A DNA stretch of 64,000 nt from Desulfitobacterium_A nosdiversum (GCF_049860565.1 NZ_CP172056.1:3038001-3102000); one strand, 5' to 3'. Numbered from the stretch's first letter, positions 17,666 through 25,740 are shown. Program-made: numbers and translations. Notes: generated from the letters alone by a model not told the origin.

Positions 17666-17854
17666 ATGAAGGCTTCTGTCGATAAGGACACCTGTATCGG
17701 GTGCGGGGCTTGTTCCTCAATCTGTCCTGAAGTTTTTCAAATGGAGGATGATGGACTAGCTGCTGCTTATGTAAATCCCGTACCCAGTGAAGTCGAAGCT
17801 ACTGCTCAAGAAGCTGCAGATTCTTGTCCAGTCGATGCTATTCATGTAGGATAA
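17666..17854 (+). CDS. Ferredoxin, [4Fe-4S]
   Basis: A 62-residue single-cluster ferredoxin. Cys10, Cys13, Cys16 and Cys54 (CIGCGAC and SCPVDAI) fit the cluster ligands; Cys20 is an extra residue that may form a disulfide, as in Desulfovibrio and Thermotoga one-cluster ferredoxins. Acidic overall. Carries electrons in the cytoplasm; partner not shown, but it is convergent with the siroheme reductase operon 45 nt away. TAAGGAGG precedes the ATG. Confidence 0.95.
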   Translation: MKASVDKDTCIGCGACSSICPEVFQMEDDGLAAAYVNPVPSEVEATAQEAADSCPVDAIHVG

Positions 17855-17857
17855 TCA

Positions 17858-17897
17858 GCATACAAAAAGCAGGGGTTTCCCCCTGCTTTTTGTATGC
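17858..17897. terminator. Bidirectional terminator between ferredoxin and siroheme reductase genes
   Basis: Perfect 18-bp stem (17858-17875 with 17880-17897) with a 4-nt loop; the stem's AAAAA/TTTTT tracts give U runs in both directions. Serves both convergent genes. Confidence 0.88.
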
Positions 17898-17898
17898 C

Positions 17899-18783
17899 TT
17901 AGACATTAAGTGCTCGATTTGCGTGTTCCCGTAAATTTTCTAGGCCAATACGGTCAATAAGCCGCCCTAACCTTTCATTTTGTTTAGCCGTTTTTTTGTA
18001 ATATTCAACGACAGCATCAATAACTGGAATAAGTTGATCTTTTTGCAAATTTTCCAACAGAAGGTTTCCCTGTCGCGGTTTCACTCCGCCGTTACCACCA
18101 ACATAAAGATGATAACCCTTACTTGTACCCATCAATCCCAAGTCAACATTCGCAGAATCAGTGCATTTATTAGGGCAGCCCGCTACCCCAATCTTAAATT
18201 TTGAAGGCATCGCCATTCCATGATAACGTTTATCTAATTCCATTCCAATCCCTAAAGTTTCTTGCAAGCCGCGCTTACAAAACGTACTTCCAGGACATAC
18301 TTTTACGCTTCGAACACAAAGTCCTATAGCATAGCCCGGATCCATCCCCAGATCCTCCCACGCTTTTGGAATGTCTTCCGGCTTTAAGCCCACAATTGCA
18401 ATCCTTTGTGCAGATGTAACCTTAATAGCTGGTGCATTATATTTTTCGGCGACATCTGCTATCTTGCGAAGTATTTCCGGTGTGGCAACGCCAGCAGGGA
18501 TATGTGGTGCAATAGCATAGGTCTGTTTATCTGCTTGTAAAATCGCCCCTACAGGTTGTGCATTTGCTGCAGCCTGAGCTGACATCTCACCCTGTTCAAC
18601 AGAATTTATCTTTTCAAGCAGTTCTCCCGCATCAAGGTTATGCATTTGTGCAGCGTTTTGTAAGGTTTCATTGATCGAAAACGGACAGCCTAAGCAATGA
18701 AGCCCCATATCCTGCATCACATCCACGGTTTTCGGATTGGCTGCCATAATATCCTTTAATTTCGTATCTAATGTAAAATTCAT
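17899..18783 (-). CDS. DUF1858 domain fused to a small siroheme/[4Fe-4S] sulfite/nitrite reductase-family protein
   Basis: A 294-residue fusion. Residues 1-65 are a DUF1858 domain (LKDIMAANPKTVDVMQDMGLHCLGCPF) with a Cys pair near 30. From about 85 on comes a compact nitrite/sulfite reductase hemoprotein module with the siroheme/[4Fe-4S] signatures CPGSTFCKRG (Cx5C) and GCPNKC (Cx3C). One half-module only, as in low-molecular-weight sulfite reductases. It could reduce sulfite or nitrite with a ferredoxin donor; the reaction is inference. Preceded by a 48-residue zinc-ribbon gene (12-nt gap) and a CRP/FNR-like site. Confidence 0.88.
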   Translation of the reverse strand: MNFTLDTKLKDIMAANPKTVDVMQDMGLHCLGCPFSINETLQNAAQMHNLDAGELLEKINSVEQGEMSAQAAANAQPVGAILQADKQTYAIAPHIPAGVATPEILRKIADVAEKYNAPAIKVTSAQRIAIVGLKPEDIPKAWEDLGMDPGYAIGLCVRSVKVCPGSTFCKRGLQETLGIGMELDKRYHGMAMPSKFKIGVAGCPNKCTDSANVDLGLMGTSKGYHLYVGGNGGVKPRQGNLLLENLQKDQLIPVIDAVVEYYKKTAKQNERLGRLIDRIGLENLREHANRALNV

Positions 18784-18795
18784 CTAGTTCACCTC

Positions 18796-18942
18796 TTAGC
18801 CATGAATAAGCGTAGGAAGACAGTGCGTGCAAATATGTCTTTCTTCACCTTGATATACATAGGTAATTATTGGTGTGAGTTCACTCGTTGTTCCGCATTG
18901 TTCACATTCGTATTCAATATTTTCTTTTGATGGGTCAGCCAT
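18796..18942 (-). CDS. Small zinc-ribbon-like protein, 48 residues
   Basis: Not obvious because of its size. The frame from ATG 18942 to TAA 18796 encodes a 48-residue acidic protein with two Cys pairs, CEQC near residue 13 and CTHC near residue 38, spaced as in a zinc ribbon. AGGGAGG lies upstream of the ATG with 6-7 nt spacing. The stop is 12 nt before the start of the siroheme reductase-type gene, whose GAGGTG ribosome site sits in that gap, so the two are cotranscribed. Function unknown. Confidence 0.82.
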   Translation of the reverse strand: MADPSKENIEYECEQCGTTSELTPIITYVYQGEERHICTHCLPTLIHG

Positions 18943-18998
18943 ATGTCAACCTCCCTTTTTCATTTTTACTAAGTTTAGCATACTCTATCGCATACAAA

Positions 18999-19014
18999 TG
19001 TGACCTGTAACACA
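18999..19014 (-). promoter_or_regulatory. CRP/FNR-like operator upstream of the reductase operon
   Basis: TGTGA-CCTGTA-ACACA, 9 of 10 matches to the CRP-type half sites TGTGA-N6-TCACA. On the minus strand its centre lies at -41.5 if TAAACT (18972-18977) is taken as the -10 element, the classic class II position. A weaker, similar repeat (TGTG...CACA) lies near 19036-19050. Confidence 0.5.
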
Positions 19015-19082
19015 TTGTTCTGTGTTTTTTTTCATTGTGGTCAAAACACACTTCAAATATTCATAACTTAAAAACAAAGAAA

Positions 19083-19101
19083 AAACGCGCTTAGCGCGTT
19101 T
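19083..19101 (-). terminator. Terminator of the 153-residue gene
   Basis: Stem AAACGCGC/GCGCGTTT with 3-nt loop, then TTTTTTC on the minus strand; 7 nt after the stop codon. Confidence 0.85.
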
Positions 19102-19107
19102 AATGGA

Positions 19108-19569
19108 TTAAGGTAAATTGACCATAGATTGTGGAGAAAATTTTTGAATCTGGCTGATCTTCCATCCGGAGGATGTTGATTGGGTTTCCATAGCATACGT
19201 TGCCGTAACATTTTCCTTCAGCGGCGAAGTCCATGAGACACGGATGAGAATAGATTGTGGAGATGAAGAACTCAAAAACTCAAGTTTTTGCAGCGAAAGC
19301 AAGGGATTCTTTTCTACAAGACTCTTCCAGTTTTCAATTTCGTGTTTTCCCGTTGGACTCATTTCTTTGCCGGAAAGAAACTGATCAACCAAGCCCAATT
19401 GCCGAGTATCAAGACAATCCCAAAAACGTTGAACTACAACTCGCGGTGAATCAGCAAACTGGGGTTGGGCCATTGCACTGACAACATTCTGCGGAGATTT
19501 CCAGGCAATAATGGTGACCAAACAACTCATGATAATCATGACGAACCAGAGATATCGACTATGACGCAT
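19108..19569 (-). CDS. Exported hypothetical protein
   Basis: A 153-residue protein with an N-terminal signal or anchor (RYLWFVMIIMSCLVTIIAW) and an extracytoplasmic domain. The region SPRVVVQRFWDCLDTRQLGLVDQFLSG followed by beta-strand-like stretches resembles NTF2/DUF4829-like folds found in Firmicutes exported proteins; that is a guess from pattern. AAGGAGGG precedes the ATG at 19569. Lies directly downstream of the SpoVM-like gene with a 90-nt gap. Confidence 0.7.
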   Translation of the reverse strand: MRHSRYLWFVMIIMSCLVTIIAWKSPQNVVSAMAQPQFADSPRVVVQRFWDCLDTRQLGLVDQFLSGKEMSPTGKHEIENWKSLVEKNPLLSLQKLEFLSSSSPQSILIRVSWTSPLKENVTATYAMETQSTSSGWKISQIQKFSPQSMVNLP

Positions 19570-19658
19570 ACTTACCCTCCTTGCTTGTCTTTATTATATT
19601 TATAGGAGGAAAAGCTGATTTCATGTCATCTCTAAGTAAAAAATTTTTTCAAATAGAA

Positions 19659-19724
19659 TTAATTAAAAACCTTACGCAAAAAGTTTAAAACAAACTCGGG
19701 CAGCTTTACATAATAAACTTTCAT
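19659..19724 (-). CDS. spoVM: SpoVM-like micro-protein (21 residues)
   Basis: Frame from ATG 19724 to TAA 19659. It begins MKVYYVKLPEF and ends with a short basic-hydrophobic helix (FLRKVF). Bacillus SpoVM (26 residues) begins MKFYTIKLPKF; the K-x-Y-x-x-K-L-P-x-F pattern including Pro9 is shared. SpoVM is an amphipathic helix that recognises the curved forespore membrane and recruits SpoIVA for coat assembly. GGTGAG lies 5 nt before the ATG. The copy is 5 residues shorter than in Bacillus. Too short for most gene finders. SpoIVA is not in the window. Confidence 0.75.
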   Translation of the reverse strand: MKVYYVKLPEFVLNFLRKVFN

Positions 19725-19783
19725 TTTGCTCACCTCTTTTCCCTATTGCCATCCTAGTTTATGCTGGGGAAGAAGGTAATGCG

Positions 19784-20137
19784 TTATGAAATGCTCTGGT
19801 AATTCTTAACAGCTTCTTCAAGTTGAGCTACCAATTGTTTTTCTTCTTCCGTACTCGCCGTAAAATATAGACGGCCAATAATAGAACTGATAATTTTAAG
19901 AACATCTTCGACAACAAGGACTTCCTTTAACGCTAGCTGTGCACTCGTTTCAATTAACGCAATACCGAATTGATGTCCGACTCCGTCTTTCATCATTTTA
20001 GTACAGGTTTTACCTAATAACCGCATGACTAATGATGCTTCCTGAGCATCAAGCTGACGAACAGCATCAATCGTTGTTGTTAACCCCTGCACCATTCGTA
20101 ATCCAATGTTTGCCCAATTGACGTTTTGATTATCCAT
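19784..20137 (-). CDS. Hypothetical helical protein
   Basis: A 117-residue, apparently all-helical soluble protein (NIGLRMVQGLTTTIDAVRQLDAQEASLVMRLLG and further helices), with no family I recognise. AGGGGG lies upstream of the ATG at 20137. It precedes the SpoVM-like gene by about 60 nt on the same strand and may be cotranscribed with it. Confidence 0.65.
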   Translation of the reverse strand: MDNQNVNWANIGLRMVQGLTTTIDAVRQLDAQEASLVMRLLGKTCTKMMKDGVGHQFGIALIETSAQLALKEVLVVEDVLKIISSIIGRLYFTASTEEEKQLVAQLEEAVKNYQSIS

Positions 20138-20249
20138 TGAACAATCCCCCTAAGCTTACAACTACTTTCGTGCCATACTATATGCCCTAAATCCTGAAGG
20201 GGTGAAAAAACAATCGTTCAAAATAGTGTATAAAATGATGTATAAAAAA

Positions 20250-20283
20250 GCGAACCCCGTACATTCTTTGATACGGGGTTCGC
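20250..20283 (-). terminator. pssA terminator
   Basis: Perfect 12-bp stem GCGAACCCCGTA/TACGGGGTTCGC with 10-nt loop followed by TTTTTTATAC on the minus strand. Confidence 0.92.
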
Positions 20284-20310
20284 CTGATTTATAGGAGGTT
20301 ATTTTACAAT

Positions 20311-20841
20311 TTACTTACTCAATTTAGGAACTTTAAATGTAGAAACCATTAGGAATGCGAGAATTATCATACAAACAGCATAAACAGGCCAAGGTATTAT
20401 ATGTTGAAATAATTGAATTAAGGCCATAAAACCGCCTGCAAAGGTAATAGGTACACCCACAAAATACGTATTGATATTCAGGACATTAAAGCGTGCTAAA
20501 CGTATGGCACCACAGAGAGCAAATATGGAAGCCAGAATTATACCCCAATATCCCAATTGGGCTTGCAACATTGATTGGTAGGTTAAAATTGCCGGAGCTA
20601 CCCCAAAAGAGACTAAATCACTTAAAGAATCCAATTCTTTTCCAAAGTCTGAACTCACGGATAATTTTCTAGCAACCTTTCCGTCCATGCTGTCCATTAA
20701 AGCAGATAAAATAATAAGGCCTGCTGCCAACTTAAACTTGCCATCCATAGTCAATAAAAGCGAAATAAATCCAAATAAAAGATTAGATAAGGTAAAAAGG
20801 CTTGGAATAATACGAACATTAATAGGGTTATTATTATTCAA
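20311..20841 (-). CDS. pssA: CDP-diacylglycerol-serine O-phosphatidyltransferase
   Basis: A 176-residue membrane enzyme that makes phosphatidylserine from CDP-diacylglycerol and serine. The CDP-alcohol phosphotransferase motif is complete: DG at MDGKVAR, G at DFGKELDS, and the two Asp of ELDSLSD. About five to six hydrophobic segments. Short form typical of Firmicutes. Start is TTG at 20841 with GGGAGAG upstream. A decayed frame overlaps its start by 8 nt. psd is not in the window. Confidence 0.93.
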   Translation of the reverse strand: MNNNNPINVRIIPSLFTLSNLLFGFISLLLTMDGKFKLAAGLIILSALMDSMDGKVARKLSVSSDFGKELDSLSDLVSFGVAPAILTYQSMLQAQLGYWGIILASIFALCGAIRLARFNVLNINTYFVGVPITFAGGFMALIQLFQHIIPWPVYAVCMIILAFLMVSTFKVPKLSK

Positions 20842-21019
20842 CAGAAATCACTCTCCCAACGATAGTCTCTCCGCCACAAAATTTATCTCCAGCACTAACT
20901 AAAATAACAATTCTTGTACTCTCACCTTTAAAGAACTATTCTTCAAAAACTCTTTCTATATCCTTGGCCATACTTTTAGCCGGAGAAACTAAGGTCTAAG
21001 TATCAACTAGTATTTCTCA
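20834..21019 (-). pseudogene. Possible decayed coding remnant upstream of pssA
   Basis: In the frame ending at TAA 20834-20836 the minus strand reads protein-like stretches (TLVSPAKSMAKDIERVFEE, then IVILVSAGDKFCGGETIVG) broken by TAG at 20936-20938, TAG at 20996-20998 and a TGA further up. The end overlaps pssA by 8 nt, as coupled genes do. No usable start gives a full product; family not recognised. The remaining bases to 21173 hold nothing else I can support. Confidence 0.3.
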
Positions 21020-21173
21020 TTCAGGTTTTTTTAATATAAATAATAAATTAAAGCAAGAAGATATAGCTCCCCTAACGAGAAGCAGGAAATTTTATGTAAA
21101 ATATGACCTCCCTTTATGCATTTCCTTTAGTTTATCACCTTTAATAGATTTAGAAAAGCTCTTCTCTCGGCTC

Positions 21174-23942
21174 TTAAGTTGCTAGCCAACGATCAAGCCT
21201 TGTTAAAATCCGATCATGATTGTCACGAACATGTGTAGAAAGCGGCAAAGAACTCAAAAAAACTTTTCCGTATTTTTTAGCAATAACCCTTGAATCTAAT
21301 AGAATTACAACTCCTCGATCGGATTTAGAGCGGATAAGACGTCCAAACCCTTGTTTAAAGCGAATGACAGCTTCAGGCAATAAAAAATCTTGAAAGGGAT
21401 TCTTTCCTTGCTGTTCCATATACTCAGATCGAGCTGCAATGAGGGGCATATTAGGAGGCCAAAAAGGAAGCTTTACTAAAATAACACACGATAATCCTTC
21501 TCCCGGAATATCTATACCTTCCCAGAAGCTGTTAGCACCTAATAAAACCGCTTTAGGATTTTCTTGAAATTCAGCAAGGATTGCCGCTCTGCTTTTACTT
21601 TTTCCTTGTGCTAAGACCTCAATGCCCGCTGGCTCAAGCAAATTTCTCAGGGGTTCTTCCATTTGCCTTAAGCTCAGGTGAGAAGTCAGTAAAACTAAAG
21701 TACGACCCTTCATACGAATCCCAACTTCTGAAATAAATCGTATTACTTCATCCATTCTAAAAAGCCCCGATTTTTGTTGATCCATTAAATCTTTCACAAT
21801 CAAAAGCTGCATTTGCTCAGCATAATTAAAGGGCGATTGAACATTCAAAGTCATCGTCTGAGGTGGTAGTCCTACTTCTGCTAAATAATGAGCAAAAGAA
21901 CCCGCAATGCCAATTGTCGCTGATGTTAATATTGCGGCTTCCAAAGTGTCAAATAATTTTTCACGAAGAAGATGGCTTACATCTACAGGTGAAGTTTTGA
22001 TATATATTCTTTGACCACTTATCTCTATCCAATTCACGCGTGCCGGATCCTCGATTTGAAGAAATAATTCAAAACACTGCTGAAGAAGTTCATTATCGCG
22101 AATTCGAGCAGAAATTTCGTAACCTAAATCAGTTAATTCATCAATTTCTTGATTACTTATTGCTTGAAGCATTCCACTTAAGAACTGCTTCAGTGTTTTT
22201 AAGCGACTGATTAAATTTTCTACTTGAGTTGCAAAAAATGGCCACCATGTCTCCTCCGCAGAACTTAGAGTAATCCGTACGGATTGATTTAAACCAAGGA
22301 TTTGTTTTAAACTTGCAAAAAGTTCTTCAGCTTGTTCCGTGATAGCATTGCATGCAGCCGGCATTTCTGTCCAATAAACCTGAAAGCTTTCCCAGACTCC
22401 AAGCGGCATTAACTGTACCCAATAGGCTTGCCGCCCTTTTATACTTCCGTAAAGACTTGAACCTATCGGACGATAAACTTGTTCAAGGGCTCTGACAATC
22501 TGCTCTTGGCATACTTCTTGGCCAAGCTGTTCCAAAGCCGCCTGGTGAAGATGATGAGCTTCATCGATAATTAACTCATGATATTCTGGGATAACATTGT
22601 GATCGGCTTTTACATCTGCAAGTAATAAAGAATGGTTAACTACGATAATATCGGCCTCTTCAGCTTTATGCCGTGCTCTGAGCATAAAGCAATTCCCCGA
22701 TTCCGGACATTTCTGAGGTATACAGCTTTCATTTTCGGCACTAATATTTGGCCAGATTCGAGAAACGCCATAAATTTGAGCTATTTCCTGCAAATCTCCG
22801 GTATAGGTTTCGCTTATCCAAACCATGATGCTTGCAGCAGCGAGCCGTTCCTGTTCAGATAATTCTTGTGGATAGGACTGCAGTGATAACCATTTTTTTA
22901 AACAAAGATAGTTGCCCTTTCCTTTAAGCAGTGCACCATGAAAAGAAAATGGCAAAATATTATTTAAAACGGGTAAATCCTTCTGATAAAGCTGTTCTTG
23001 CAGAGGAATTGTATGTGTCGCTACGACAACCTTTTTCCCGGTTTTTCGCGCCCACCATAAAGCGGGAATTAAATAAGCATATGATTTTCCTGTTCCCGTA
23101 CCTGCTTCAACAACAAGATTCTGGCCCGCTTGAAAAGCAGAAGAAACCCCTTGAGCCATTTGAACTTGGCCCGGTCGACTTTCATAACCCATAAGTTTAC
23201 GCTCTAAAAGGCCTCCTGAAGCGAAGCAATCTCTAATCCAATCTTCCGAGTCAGGAACCCCCTCAGTCGTCTGTTCTTGATGAAAAATCCCCTCTTCTCT
23301 AGAAGCAAGAATCAGGTCTGTACGGATTGAGCGTTCCGGGAACTTTCGACTGATTTCCTTTTCCAGAGCTTTAAAAAAGCTCTGTTCATTTGTGCCTTCC
23401 AACAAAGGGATAGCATGTTTATAAAATCCAAGATCTAATTCTATTCCCTTCAACCAACATGCTTGAAATAGTTTCCACGTTGCCCAGGAATCTGCTTGAG
23501 CTCTATGGAAAGGTTCGTTCAACCCTAAGTCTAGCTTCTTTACCAAATCTGATAACCGGAATTGCCGCATGCTGGGGAAAAAAATTTGAGCTAATTTTAA
23601 TGTATCCCAACGCATTTGTCGAAACTTAATTCCTAGTAATCGTTCCAAAAAATGAAGGTCAAATCGAAGGTTATGACCAACAAGAGTTGCTCCGTCCAAG
23701 AATTGAATGATTTCCTCCCGGTGCTCGAGCAAAGGTGCTGCATTTTGAAGTTCGGACTCATCTATCCCTGTTAATTTCAGAACTTTAGGAGGTATCGTAC
23801 GAGTAGGCTTAACTAAGAAATTTTGGACTACAGGATCTTTATTATTATCAATGCACCATGCAGCATATTCAATGATTTCATCATATTCTGTATCAAGACC
23901 AGTTGTCTCCAGATCTAAGACTACAATCTTTTCGGTGAACAT
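21174..23942 (-). CDS. dinG: DinG-type helicase with N-terminal DnaQ-like exonuclease
   Basis: A 922-residue fusion. Residues 1-170 are a DEDD 3'-5' exonuclease (VVLDLETTGLD, GHNLRFDLHFLERLL, HRAQADSWATW). Then an XPD/DinG superfamily 2 helicase: Walker A AGTGTGKSYAY near 281-291, iron-sulfur Cys (CLKKW, then CIPQKCPESGNC), DEAHHLHQ, and C-terminal motifs VVILVKLPFWPPNMP and GFGRLIRSKSDRG. Firmicutes DinG of this form has been shown to keep nuclease activity, while helicase activity varies. Likely repair or recombination. Start ATG 23942; monocistronic. Confidence 0.93.
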   Translation of the reverse strand: MFTEKIVVLDLETTGLDTEYDEIIEYAAWCIDNNKDPVVQNFLVKPTRTIPPKVLKLTGIDESELQNAAPLLEHREEIIQFLDGATLVGHNLRFDLHFLERLLGIKFRQMRWDTLKLAQIFFPSMRQFRLSDLVKKLDLGLNEPFHRAQADSWATWKLFQACWLKGIELDLGFYKHAIPLLEGTNEQSFFKALEKEISRKFPERSIRTDLILASREEGIFHQEQTTEGVPDSEDWIRDCFASGGLLERKLMGYESRPGQVQMAQGVSSAFQAGQNLVVEAGTGTGKSYAYLIPALWWARKTGKKVVVATHTIPLQEQLYQKDLPVLNNILPFSFHGALLKGKGNYLCLKKWLSLQSYPQELSEQERLAAASIMVWISETYTGDLQEIAQIYGVSRIWPNISAENESCIPQKCPESGNCFMLRARHKAEEADIIVVNHSLLLADVKADHNVIPEYHELIIDEAHHLHQAALEQLGQEVCQEQIVRALEQVYRPIGSSLYGSIKGRQAYWVQLMPLGVWESFQVYWTEMPAACNAITEQAEELFASLKQILGLNQSVRITLSSAEETWWPFFATQVENLISRLKTLKQFLSGMLQAISNQEIDELTDLGYEISARIRDNELLQQCFELFLQIEDPARVNWIEISGQRIYIKTSPVDVSHLLREKLFDTLEAAILTSATIGIAGSFAHYLAEVGLPPQTMTLNVQSPFNYAEQMQLLIVKDLMDQQKSGLFRMDEVIRFISEVGIRMKGRTLVLLTSHLSLRQMEEPLRNLLEPAGIEVLAQGKSKSRAAILAEFQENPKAVLLGANSFWEGIDIPGEGLSCVILVKLPFWPPNMPLIAARSEYMEQQGKNPFQDFLLPEAVIRFKQGFGRLIRSKSDRGVVILLDSRVIAKKYGKVFLSSLPLSTHVRDNHDRILTRLDRWLAT

Positions 23943-24060
23943 AACCCACCCCTTTTCCTTCTGTCATTGTACACAGTTTCCTTTTCGGAATCAACGGACG
24001 CATGAATTCATGCATTCGAAAAGAAAATGCAATAAATTTTATTTTATCCAGGAGGATTTA

Positions 24061-24117
24061 GTGTTTAGAACACGAATTAATATTATTTGTGTTTACACGT
24101 TTAAGGAAGAAGGGTAA
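24061..24117 (+). CDS. Possible 18-codon leader peptide ahead of the lipoprotein gene
   Basis: GTG at 24061 has AGGAGG 6-7 nt upstream and opens an 18-codon frame ending at TAA 24115-24117. The end of this mini-frame (AAGGAAGAAGGG) supplies the ribosome site of the lipoprotein gene 4 nt further on, so translation could be coupled. No homology known. Confidence 0.35.
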   Translation: MFRTRINIICVYTFKEEG

Positions 24118-24121
24118 TCCT

Positions 24122-24625
24122 TTGAAAACTAAACATAAAGTTTTACACTGGGCTGTACTTACGCTGATTATACTCCTTTTAATACCGGGTTGTTCTGCAA
24201 AAACTGGACTAAAACAAGATGATAGCTATTCTATCGTTGTTATTTCTCCCAAAGGGGAAAGTCAAAACTTCCCTGTAAAACTCAGTTGGAATTCCAATAT
24301 GGTAGTTATGCAAAAACTGCTTATGGAAGCTACTTTTGTTCTTAGTGACCTGCATACCTCAGAAAATCCTCCTAAGGCCTCTGCACTTCCACAATCTACG
24401 GTTATGCTTCGAGCCTCATTTCCCCAAAGTAGAATTTTTACGCTAACCATAGATAATCAATCGCGCGACCTCGATCTTAATTCAATAGAAATTGAGGTAG
24501 AAGGCCCTCACCAAGGACGTGTTATTCTTAATGATACGCTTATTCTGCAAGGAATACCTGATCCAAGTTTAAAGCCTGCTTTTGATGAATTCTTAAATAT
24601 GCTCCGGATTGCAGCATTTGAATAG
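24122..24625 (+). CDS. Lipoprotein, hypothetical
   Basis: A ~167-residue exported protein with a type II signal peptide: basic start, hydrophobic helix (AVLTLIILLL) and lipobox IPGC, so Cys is lipidated at about residue 24. The mature part is soluble and beta-rich; no family recognised. Start TTG at 24122 after AAGGAAGAAGGG. Divergent from dinG; followed by a terminator. Confidence 0.72.
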   Translation: MKTKHKVLHWAVLTLIILLLIPGCSAKTGLKQDDSYSIVVISPKGESQNFPVKLSWNSNMVVMQKLLMEATFVLSDLHTSENPPKASALPQSTVMLRASFPQSRIFTLTIDNQSRDLDLNSIEIEVEGPHQGRVILNDTLILQGIPDPSLKPAFDEFLNMLRIAAFE

Positions 24626-24633
24626 GTAAAGAA

Positions 24634-24665
24634 TGAAAGAGACTGTCGAATGACAGCCTCTTTCA
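24634..24665 (+). terminator. Terminator of the lipoprotein gene
   Basis: Stem TGAAAGAG.CTGTC/GACAG.CTCTTTCA with one internal mismatch and a GAAT loop, 8 nt after the stop. The 170 bases after it up to 24836 are AT-rich and without a supported gene. Confidence 0.75.
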
Positions 24666-24836
24666 TATACTCTTAATTGGCATTTTCATCTGAATTCTCC
24701 AATGTTACAATGTGCAATCCGCACCGGGCATGAAAGATTTCAATAAGCTCATTACTATTTTAAATTTTCTAAATATTTTTTATTATCAAAGAGTATATGT
24801 AAAAGTATTTTCTAAAAATATATAATCTATATAATA

Positions 24837-24869
24837 AAAGGAAGATTCACCAAAACGAATCTCCCTTCT
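24837..24869 (-). terminator. Terminator of the ABM-domain gene
   Basis: Stem around AAGGGAGATTC/GAATCTTCCTT with an 8-nt loop, followed on the minus strand by TTTTATTAT. Confidence 0.75.
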
Positions 24870-24882
24870 CCGTTCAATTCTC

Positions 24883-25146
24883 TTAATACTTCTCTTCCAA
24901 AACTTCAAACATTTGGGGGGTTGACTGTTTAAACGCTTTATTTTCTCCGATAGATTGCACCCAGTTATTAAATGAACTGCTATCTTTCCATTTCGAAAAA
25001 ACTAAAATATCATCCGTATTCGTTTGCTGATTAATGGATGCAAATTTAAATCCATCCACATGTTCAACTGTGTTAAGACCCGTGCGAATATCCGCTAAAA
25101 GTCGATCTTGATCCGGTCCGTTAAATGTGTGTATAACAGTGAGCAT
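24883..25146 (-). CDS. Antibiotic biosynthesis monooxygenase (ABM)-like small protein
   Basis: An 87-residue dimeric alpha-beta-barrel protein. The pattern MLTVIHTFNGPDQDRLLADIRTG, then DILVFSKWKDSSSFNNWVQSIG is typical of ABM/HmoA-like folds with the W-x-S-x-x-x-F helix. Relatives are heme-degrading or quinol monooxygenases, but many have no known activity; no heme His is obvious. GGGAGG lies upstream of the ATG at 25146. Monocistronic. Confidence 0.75.
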   Translation of the reverse strand: MLTVIHTFNGPDQDRLLADIRTGLNTVEHVDGFKFASINQQTNTDDILVFSKWKDSSSFNNWVQSIGENKAFKQSTPQMFEVLEEKY

Positions 25147-25346
25147 GCTTATGCCTCCCTACATTAAATTCCATCTTATTTTATCCTTAAGATACTATTT
25201 TATTCTTTTCTAATAACTTCTTTGAATTTAGAGCATATGCTATGTTATCAAAAGAGATCAGTTTGAAATAGAATCGTCTTTTTCATTATTGCATGCTATA
25301 CTTATATCGCTAGTGAACTTACGAGTATGACTAAAGGAGGATTGTG

Positions 25347-25664
25347 ATGAAGCTAATTTATAATCGAACTGATTTTCCGAGTGGTCGGACGCATATCCTC
25401 ATGCGCGACGCAGACTCTCCAAGTCCGGAACTAATCCATTTTGTTCTGGTTTTAAGTAATAAAGGTACACTTTGGGTGGATGTATACTGGCCTTTTGACG
25501 AGGAATCGGAACGTTATACCCGACGAATATCAGAACAGCAATTTTGGCAAACTTTTCGTGAATGGCGACTCAATGGACTGACCCTAGGAAATAGTGAGCG
25601 TGTAGCTGAAACGTTGGCACGAAAGCAGCTTTCACTTAAAAATTCAAAAATACTTAATGCTTAA
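25347..25664 (+). CDS. Hypothetical protein
   Basis: A 105-residue soluble protein. A beta-rich N-terminal half (HFVLVLSNKGTLWVDVYWPFDEES) is followed by an aromatic-rich helix (SEQQFWQTFREWRLNGLTLG). Family not recognised. AAAGGAGG is 6 nt before the ATG at 25347; an adjacent GTG at 25344 is too close. Ends at a hairpin shared with the convergent gene. Confidence 0.65.
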   Translation: MKLIYNRTDFPSGRTHILMRDADSPSPELIHFVLVLSNKGTLWVDVYWPFDEESERYTRRISEQQFWQTFREWRLNGLTLGNSERVAETLARKQLSLKNSKILNA

Positions 25665-25701
25665 AAGCGAAGTACTTAATAAAATTTAAATCTTTTAAAT
25701 A

Positions 25702-25740
25702 AAAAGGCTAAAACGTAGTTAAAAACGTTTTAGTCTTTTA
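25702..25740. terminator. Bidirectional terminator
   Basis: 11-bp stem GGCTAAAACGT/ACGTTTTAGTC (25706-25716 with 25725-25735) flanked by AAAAA and TTTTA, between convergent genes. Confidence 0.8.

Noticed and set aside
24668..24760. Minus-strand frame with protein-like residues (NELIEIFHARCGLHIV)
   Set aside because: About 28 codons between stops with no start or ribosome site; may be a remnant but cannot be supported.
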